A stretch of DNA of 64,000 nucleotides from Camellia lanceoleosa (Eukaryota > Streptophyta > Magnoliopsida > Ericales > Theaceae): assembly GCA_025200525.1 (NCBI GenBank), contig CM045762.1, positions 76,009,217-76,073,216 of the forward strand, in the 5' to 3' direction. A program made the translations under genes and the position numbers. The notes under the pieces were generated by a model that did no database searches, was not told the origin of the DNA, and saw nothing but the letters and a program-made list of their open reading frames with translations. Below, one piece after another: positions 57,219-64,000 of the stretch (position 1 is its first letter; each line of letters opens with the position of its first letter).

Positions 57219-57700
57219 AGCCGAACACACACTACGCCGTCACAATCCAGATTCTAGAGAGACAAAATCTTCCTTCTGCTTCTTCGAGTTCACAGATCTT
57301 CAACTCGATCGGTCGCTCAGAAACAAATGGATATATAGAGAGACAGAGAGAGAGAGAGATTTCGACGCGATTTCGTTTGTGTTTTGTTGGTGAGTGTTGC
57401 GGCGACGAGGGCAAACTAAAAGCGTACGTGTAGATGAGTCGAATCTATATACATAAAGCAAGTCTATGAAATCGACGGTTAAGCTTTTTGTGAGAAATGA
57501 ACGGTGGTTTGAGCGTTGATGAAAAATATAATCCGAAATGTCGCTGTCTATCGAGTGGACGAGATCTTAATTGGATGGGGTGTGTCATTTGTCCCAGGGC
57601 ACGAAAATCCATAGTTTGCATGGTAAAACGACGTAGTATGACTATAGGTGCCTGTCACTCTCCACCTTTGGCTCATGAGTGATAGTTTTTCTTTTTCATA
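57219..57700 (-). promoter_or_regulatory. PEX22: PEX22 5' UTR and presumed promoter region
   Basis: The region upstream of the ATG carries GA/CT repeats (about 57338-57358) that probably lie in the 5' UTR. No TATA box is obvious. The transcription start is not determined. Confidence 0.4.
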
Positions 57701-57706
57701 GATGTG

Positions 57707-57751
57707 AGAGCTGCTACAGAGCTCTAATTAGAGCTGCACTGTAGCAGCTCT
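57707..57751. repeat. Perfect hairpin upstream of PEX22
   Basis: AGAGCTGCTACAG at 57707-57719 and its exact complement CTGTAGCAGCTCT at 57739-57751 form a 13-bp stem. The loop contains another palindrome, AGCTCTAATTAGAGCT. Confidence 0.85.
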
Positions 57752-57889
57752 AATGAGCTGGCTGCCTTATAAAAAAAAAAAAAAAAAATAGTGAGGTAAA
57801 AGACAAAATGAGAGGAAGAAAAAGACAAATTAGAGGTCCTTTAGAGCTCTCATTTTAGAGGTCTAAATCATTTTTCTTTAATTTAAGGC

Positions 57890-58050
57890 CAAGTTTCACA
57901 CCTATAAAATAATATAAAAAGTTAGAAGTTACTATTCTATTTAAATTATATTATTTTATTTAAATCATATCACTTTTCTAACACATCATATCAAACTCAA
58001 CCTATATAAGTCAATAAGTCAAAAAATACAATTTTACAACAATGCTTGAT
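57890..58050. mobile_element. MITE-like repeat
   Basis: It has GTTACTATTCTATTTAAAT and ATTTAAATCATATCACTTTT in the same order as the repeat at 33105-33290. Ends not defined. Confidence 0.45.
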
Positions 58051-58057
58051 AAGTTAA

Positions 58058-58377
58058 GGGCTTGTTTAGTTTGACTTTGGAAGATAAGTTTTTAAAAAAT
58101 ATTTTGAAAAAAGAGTTTAGAAATTTTTGTAGTTTATTTGGTTGTATATTTTGAAAATAATTTTGAAATTTTGGATGATTTAATATTTTATTGTAACTGA
58201 ATAGATATATGTGAGAGAAAAACTGATTGAAAATGAGAGAGAAGAGATAAAAAATGATTGATTGATGTGTAGGAGAAAGAGTGATTTTGGAAATTTTTTG
58301 AAAAAAATTACAAACCAAACAAAATTTTTAAAAATTTTCTCCAAAATCTTTTTTCCAAAGGCAAACCAAACAAGGCC
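58058..58377. mobile_element. Tourist-like (PIF/Harbinger) MITE
   Basis: The ends GGGCTTGTTTAGTTTG and CAAACCAAACAAGGCC are inverted repeats. TAA duplications lie at 58055-58057 and 58378-58380. Confidence 0.78.
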
Positions 58378-58562
58378 TAAATTTTTATAGTTTGAATGGT
58401 TAGAATGTTTTAAAATGATTTTATTTTTGAAATAAAATAACGTCATTTTGATATATTCGAGTCATTCAAATTATACAAATTCAAACTACTAAATATTTTT
58501 ATAAATTTTATTAGTTTAAATAGTGTAATCAACAAATTTTAAGATTTTTTTTATGAGATATA

Positions 58563-58810
58563 GAGGGTGTTTGGGAAGAAGTTTTTTTTACTTTTTTTTG
58601 GGTTAAAATAATGCTAAAAGATAAAATATGTTAAAATAATTAATAAGATAAAATATCAGATCAAACTCATAATCATTTCATTTTTTCTTTTACAAATATC
58701 ATATTCAACTAAAAAAAATCTAATTATCTTCTTAAATACAAAAATTTTAACCTATTAAAATAATTAAAAATTAAAACAACCTATTAAAATAATAACTTCT
58801 CAAAAATATG
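58563..58810. mobile_element. MITE related to the innermost nested MITE
   Basis: It starts GAGGGTGTTTGGGAAG and shares the middle (CATAATCATTTCATTTTTTC) with the MITE at 53268-53525. Its right end is degraded. Confidence 0.5.
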
Positions 58811-59361
58811 ATGATGATTAGGTATTCAGCGTCAAAATTAACTTTTGAGCCCTGGTGGGTTTGGTCTCAGGATGAAGAAGTATTTAGGGGATCTCGTTGA
58901 AAACTCATTTAGAAAAGTTGATTTGATTGGAAGATCTAAATCTCAAATTATCAACTAAGGAATAGTTTAAGAATTTAAACAACACCAGTCAATAAAAGCC
59001 GTTAGAACGGACGCAATTGTCAAAAGAAACGTGGAAACCCAACCTAAAACCAGAGTAAGACAACTGTTATATATCAACTACCGAGGTATAAATATAAGGA
59101 GAGTTGGCAAGTAAGGTGAGTACTTTTTACAATTCATAGAAAGTGAGAAAGAGATATGAGATAATGAGTCTGACAAAAGCATCAAAATGCGTAGAATATC
59201 TATATAACAACGGAAATGTGAGTTTGAAAATGTCTTTGAAATTAATAGCTTAAATCTATCTAATTTAAAAAGTAATGATTCAGATTTATTCTTAAAAATA
59301 TATCTCTCACAAACTATTTTTAATAGTTTAGATTCGTCCAATTTAAAAATAATGGCTGAGA
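58811..59361. other. Intergenic DNA
   Basis: No gene, tandem repeat or transposon end is recognised. Confidence 0.5.
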
Positions 59362-60387
59362 TTGAAAAGAGTTTCAATGGTCTAGATTTATCAATAACTA
59401 AAATTCAATGGTTCAAATTTGTTTACCAATCTACTCTCACCAACCCACTGCACTAGGCACTCTTTACATCATATGTATCATCTGTATCAATCTATATCAA
59501 TGAACAAGGAAGCTCTGAAGAAGGAAGAAAGCTCTCTTCTCCACCATCACCAGGTAAGCTCATCCCGTCATCCCTACCTTCAGTTTGTTTTTTCCTGAAT
59601 CAAAAATGTCTCTTCAAACATTCGGAGGGTTTGTTTTTGAAGCAAAAATGCATTTATCAAACATTTGTTTTTTCAAAAAAAATTCTGAAGCATTTGTTTT
59701 TTTCAAAAACATTTGTTTCTGAAGCATTTGGAGGGTTTGATTTGTTTTTTCAAAAACATTTGTTTCTTCAAGCAAAAATTCTGAAGCAAAAATGTGCCTC
59801 TTCAAAAAAAAAATTTTTTTTTTTTTGTCTCACATTCGGAGAGTTGAGATTATATTATATTTATCAAACATCTATGGGTCAAGATGTTTGAAAAGAGTTT
59901 CAATGGTCTAGATTTATCAATAACTAAAATTCAATGGTTCAAATTTGTTTACCAATCTACTCTCACCAACCCACTGCACTAGGCACTCTTTACATCATTT
60001 CTTTACATCATATGTATCGTCTGTATCAATCTGTATCAATGAACAAGGAAGCTCTGAAGAAGGAAGAAAGCTTTCTTCTCCACCATCACCAGGTAAGCTC
60101 ATCCCGTCATTCCTATCTTCAGTTTGTTTTTTCCTGAAGCAAAAATGTCTCTTCAAACATTCGGAGGGTTTGTTTTTGAAGCAAAAATGTATTTATCAAA
60201 CATTTGTTTTTTCAAAAAAAATTCTGAAGCATTTGGAGGGTTTGATTTGTTTTTTCAAAAACATTTGTTTCTTCAAGCAAAAATTCTGAAGCAAAAATGT
60301 GCCTCTTCAAAAAAAAAAAATTTGTTTTTTTTGTCTCACATTCGGATGGTTGAGATTATATTTATCAAACATCTATGGGTCAAGATG
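59362..60387. repeat. Tandem duplication, 526-bp period
   Basis: Copy 1 (59362-59887) and copy 2 (59888-60387) both run from TTGAAAAGAGTTTCAATGG to ATCTATGGGTCAAGATG. They differ by substitutions and small indels, for example an extra TTTCTTTACATCA block in copy 2. Each contains ATGAACAAGGAAGCTCTGAA, ending at CACCAG and GTAAGC, which looks like a short exon with a splice donor. Confidence 0.9.
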
Positions 60388-60826
60388 ATTTGTTTGTTTT
60401 AGATTTGTTTGTGTCTCTTCACTTACTCTGCCTGTCTTCTTATGTTAAGAGATGGATTCATCTCTTTCTTTTATTGAACCCTTCATTGATTTCATTGAGA
60501 TGTGTCTCTATGTATTTTATTCTGTCATGAACAATAGCAGGTGTGTATTGGGTTAGATTGGGTACTGACAAAAACATCTGATTGCTGCTGAATTATATTT
60601 ATCATGAACAATAGTAGGTGTATATAACTATTGAATTATATTTATCAAACATCTATGTGTCTCTCTGTTTAATCTCTTTGATTTGTGTTTTGTACTACGG
60701 TTATGAGACAAAAAAATTTAACAATTCTATAAGTTTGCTCAATAGCGTGTTTATTAAATTGATCACAAAAACAATTCTATAGAAAAACAATATCAAAAAA
60801 ACAATATCACAAAAATAAAGCTAAAT
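60388..60826. other. AT-rich intergenic DNA
   Basis: No gene is seen. The phrase ATCATGAACAATAG(C/T)AGGTGT is repeated at about 60525 and 60601. Confidence 0.45.
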
Positions 60827-61191
60827 TTGATCAAACAATATCACAAAAACAAACAATATCATTATCAAGTGGGTTGGCCTTAAAACCCAACAAAGATATG
60901 GGTTTTCAATTCTGATTGCTATTTTTGAGTCTCTTTGGAAGTTTCGGAATGAATGTATTTTTAACAGAGCATGTGTAGAGTGGGTAAAGGTGTTGGATTT
61001 TATCAAGGCCAAGCTTTGTTTGTGATTGAGGGATGGAGATTGTTTGGAGTTTATTTCAATATCTGACTTTGTTATTAATTTTTAAGAAATCTTGAGGGGC
61101 TCTGTTCTATAGATGGGGTTGGTGATTGTGGCTTTATTTTTGGATCTTTGGGGTGTTCTCAACTTGATCAAACAATATCACAAAAACAAAC
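60827..61191. repeat. 28-bp direct repeats flanking a LINE-like tail
   Basis: TTGATCAAACAATATCACAA and the 8 bases AAACAAAC after it occur at 60827-60854 and 61164-61191 without change. The 309 bp between them hold a LINE ORF2 tail. Confidence 0.85.
60870..61022 (+). pseudogene. LINE ORF2 C-terminal fragment
   Basis: One + frame reads YGFSILIAIFESLWKFRNEC, IFNRACVEWVKVLDFIKAKL, stop. The SLWKFRNE motif is typical of the end of plant L1 ORF2 (compare SLRKFRNE in the LINE at 17732-26797). No poly-A directly follows the fragment. Confidence 0.65.
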
Positions 61192-61960
61192 CCAAAAAAG
61201 AAAAAAAAAATTAATCAAACAAGCTAAATTTTATAAGTTTGATTCACCAAGTGGGACCCTATTTGCACCCTGTTTTATTTATAGCAAAAAGATCTGGTGC
61301 CAACAAGAGGGGTTTGCACCCTATTTTGTTTATGGAAAAAGATTGAGGCCTCAAATTTGAGGCCTCGAATGTGGCTCGAAATTGGTTTTTTTTTTTTTTT
61401 TTTCTTTTTCTTTTCCTTTTTCTTTGAAACTATGTTGGTTTGGTTGTTTTTATTATTATTTATTTATTTATTTGTTAGGTTGTGTTAGTTTGGTTGTTTT
61501 TTTATTTATTTATTTATTTGTTGGGCTGTTGTAATCTTTTTTTTTTTTTTTTGGTTATGTGCAGAGGTGGGTTTAGAAACTATATGGAATTAACAAATTT
61601 TAATCAGCAGTCTAACTGATCAGTCAATTTTATCACTCAATTAATCTAACCCAACTCACTAATCTTATCAAATCACATAGGCTAAATTGTTGTTGCTGTT
61701 GTTGTTGTTTTTTTCTTTTTTTTTTTCTATTTGTTGGGCTATGTTGGTTTGTTTTATTTTTTTTATTTTATTTGTTGGGCTATGTTGGTTTGATTTTTTT
61801 TTTATTAGGATTTAGGTTTTAGGATACACATAAAAACCCTTCCAAAAAAAACCAAAAAAAAAATAATAATAATTCAAAACCAAACCCAACATAACAGCAA
61901 AAAAACCAGTTTTCGAGGCAAATTCGCGCCTATCTTTTCGAGGCCTGTAACACGGTTGTT
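61192..61960. other. Poly-T and (TTTA)n-rich intergenic DNA
   Basis: It contains T runs at about 61387-61404, 61536-61550 and 61710-61727 and TTTATTTA repeats. A perfect 22-bp palindrome centred on CTCAAATTTGAG lies at 61345-61366. Confidence 0.55.
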
Positions 61961-62273
61961 TATTTATAGGGCTGTATGCACCCTGTTTTATTTTGTTGCA
62001 TAATCAAAAGCCCATTTTATTTTGCACCCTGTTTTTTGTGATAAAAATTCTTATAATCTATTAAATGCTGCTGTTGAGGATGAGCTTTAATAGCAAAAAC
62101 AAAAATGTTAAACATTTTAAAATTTTTATCAAATGTTAAACAAAATAGATTGGGTTTCAACAAATGTTAAAATTTTGTATTGTGTTTTTTTCTTTAATAA
62201 TCAATTGGGTTTCAATCAAATGGGGATTAAGGAAAAATAGATTTCAAATTAAGAATATTTTTATTTCATCTTA

Positions 62274-62494
62274 AGCCTCATTTGGGAACAGGCTTTTTTA
62301 GTAACTTTTTAACTTTTTGACTAAAATGTGATATAAAAAAAACTAGTATGTTTGGGATGACTTTTTGGCTTTTTATAAAAAGATGTGCAAAAAGTAGAGA
62401 GAAAATGGAATATTTGACTTTTTGATATGGGTTATTGGCTTTTTGATTTTTTTAGTGACTTTTTGACTAAAAAAGTCACTTGCCAAACGAGGCC
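62274..62494. mobile_element. Tourist-like MITE inside the tandem repeat
   Basis: The ends AGCCTCATTTGGGAAC and CTTGCCAAACGAGGCC are imperfect inverted repeats, with TTA at 62271-62273 and 62495-62497. Sister units at 63207 and 63481 keep the uninterrupted site CATCTTAGTTAAATGGG. Confidence 0.82.
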
Positions 62495-63400
62495 TTAGTT
62501 AAATGGGTTGAGACTCTCTACAATTATCAATAGTCATAATTATCAATAGTCATATTTTTACTCACCAAATATGGGTTGAAAAAATGACGGTTTGTCAGAA
62601 TTTTTAAAATTTTATCAAATGTCTCAAAATAAAAAATAAAATTCTGTATTGTGTTTTTTTTTCTTTAATAATCAATTGGGGGTTAAGGAAAAATGGATTT
62701 CATGTTAAGAATCATTTTTATTTCATCTTATGGGTTGAGACTCTCTGTGAAAAAAAATTATGAAGCAAAAATCTCATTGAACCCTACCAATGACAATTAT
62801 ATTCGGACCACACTAAAATTGAAACATTATAGGGTGTCTTTCTATTTTTGTAAATATTGAAATGGGTTAAAAATATGATGAATTTTGATTTTGTTGCATT
62901 ATAGGGCTGTTTGCACCCTGTTTTATTTTGTTGCATAATCCAAAGCCCATTTTATTTTGCACCCTGTTTTTGGTGATAATAATTCCTATAATCTGTTAAA
63001 TGCTGCTGTTAATGATGAGCTTTAATAGCAAAAAAAAAAAATGTTGAACATTTTACAATTTTTATCAAATGTCTCAAAATACAAAATGAAATTTTGTATT
63101 GTGTTTTTTTGTTTAATAATCAATTGGATTTCAACACCCACTTCTCTCTCTCTATCAAATGGGGGTTAAGGAAAAATGGATTTCAAATTAAGAATCATTT
63201 TTATTTCATCTTAGTTAAATGGGTTGAGACTTTATTTAATTATTAATAGTCATATTTTTACTCACCAAATATGGGTTGACAAAATGACAGTTTGTCAGAA
63301 TTTTAAAAATTTTATCAATTGTCTCAAATGTCTCAAAATACAAAATGAAATTCTGTATTATGTTTTTTTCTTTAATAATCAATTAGGCTTCAACACCCAC

Positions 63401-63424
63401 TTCTCTCTCTCTCTCTCTCTCTCT
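63401..63424. repeat. (CT)n microsatellite
   Basis: About 12 CT units in the tandem repeat region. Confidence 0.9.
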
Positions 63425-63578
63425 TTCAAATGGGGTTAAGGAAAAATGGATTTCATGTTAAGAATCATTTTTATTTCATCTTAGTTAAATGGGTTGAGAC
63501 TCTCTTTAATTATCAATGATCATAATTATCAATAGTCATAGTTTTACTTACCAAATATGGGTTGACAAAATGACAGTT

Positions 63579-64000
63579 TGTAATGCCTCGAAATAATTTG
63601 ACATGAACTACCCACAAGTGATCAACATTCACTCAACAATAACAATAATCTGCCCATCTTTACATAATTAAATTAGAGTCCTTACAAAGGTTTTATATGC
63701 GGGTATACATTCATCGATACAAAACATATGAATCTATAGCATGTAAAGCATCCATTCTCAAAACAATACAATGCCCTTAAGGGCTTACATCTTCTAAGGC
63801 ATAAGCCTGTTTACACAAAAGTGGTCTCTCGGACCCAAACCAAAATAGCCCTTGGCTTTACAATTAATCACAACAAAATAAGAGTGCACTACTCTTCTCA
63901 AAATACTTCCACGCCCTCAATTCGACGGGATCACCACATCTTTACCTGCACCAAAACCCATAGGGGTGAGCATATAGCCCAGTAGAGAAATCTTAACAAA
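63579..64000 (-). mobile_element. Partial LTR (minus orientation), cut by the window end
   Basis: TGTAATGCCTCGAAAT starts at 63579, exactly where the tandem repeat phrase GACAGTTTGTCAGAA is broken. On the minus strand the piece has ACTGGGCTATATGCTCACCC and GTGCAGGTAAAG, in the layout of the complete LTR (CTGGGCTGTGGCTCACCC, GGTACAGGTAA at 46427-46473). It is therefore a gypsy-type LTR of another family. The remainder lies outside the window. Confidence 0.6.

Larger units (their letters stand above)
61961..63578. repeat. Degenerate long tandem repeats
   Basis: GGGCTGT(A/T)TGCACCCTG and TAAATGCTGCTGTT recur at about 61966 and 62903. AAATGGGTTGAGACT recurs at about 62503, 63218 and 63488, and ATTTTTATTTCATCTTA at about 62257, 62715, 63197 and 63466. 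Units have unequal length through insertions and deletions. Confidence 0.75.

Overview
This is plant nuclear DNA, probably from a eudicot: AT-rich, gene-poor and full of plant transposons. The species cannot be told from the window. Only one host gene appears intact. It is PEX22, the peroxisomal membrane anchor of the E2 enzyme PEX4, on the minus strand in eight coding exons from 57218 down to 33661, predicting 273 residues. Its coding sequence is only 822 bp including the stop, yet the gene spans about 23.6 kb because its introns are filled with transposons.

Layout: 1-1343 is the end of a Ty3/gypsy-type LTR. 1352-1740 is a broken CIPK (SNF1-related kinase) fragment. 2129-13903 is an 11.8 kb CACTA DNA transposon with TTG target duplications. 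It carries exon-like host fragments, including a broken casein kinase 1-like gene, and a 3 kb array of 162-bp repeats, but no transposase that I recognise. 13907-17731 is AT-rich intergenic DNA with MITEs. 17732-26797 is a decayed L1-type LINE on the minus strand, split by a 4.1 kb solo LTR at 20669-24776. 26798-33400 is intergenic and includes a duplicated block at 26945-27805 and 32450-33045.

PEX22 introns: intron 7 and intron 6 hold MITEs. Intron 5 holds a small hAT element and a complete 8.0 kb LTR retrotransposon (38841-46858, TTTAG duplications). That element keeps gag and an antisense coiled-coil ORF but lost nearly all of pol, so it is a gag-only (TR-GAG-like) derivative of a Tekay/Del-type chromovirus. 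Intron 3 holds a non-autonomous hAT (49139-50194, perfect 8-bp duplications). Intron 1 holds a three-level nest (MITE in a TIR element in a hAT), a 5'-truncated LINE and a MITE.

Downstream of 57400 there are hairpins, MITEs, a 526-bp tandem duplication, a LINE tail fragment between 28-bp direct repeats, degenerate tandem repeats and, from 63579 to the window end, a partial LTR in minus orientation. No rRNA, functional tRNA or CRISPR was seen. All calls rest on reading the sequence and on knowledge of the families; no search was run.
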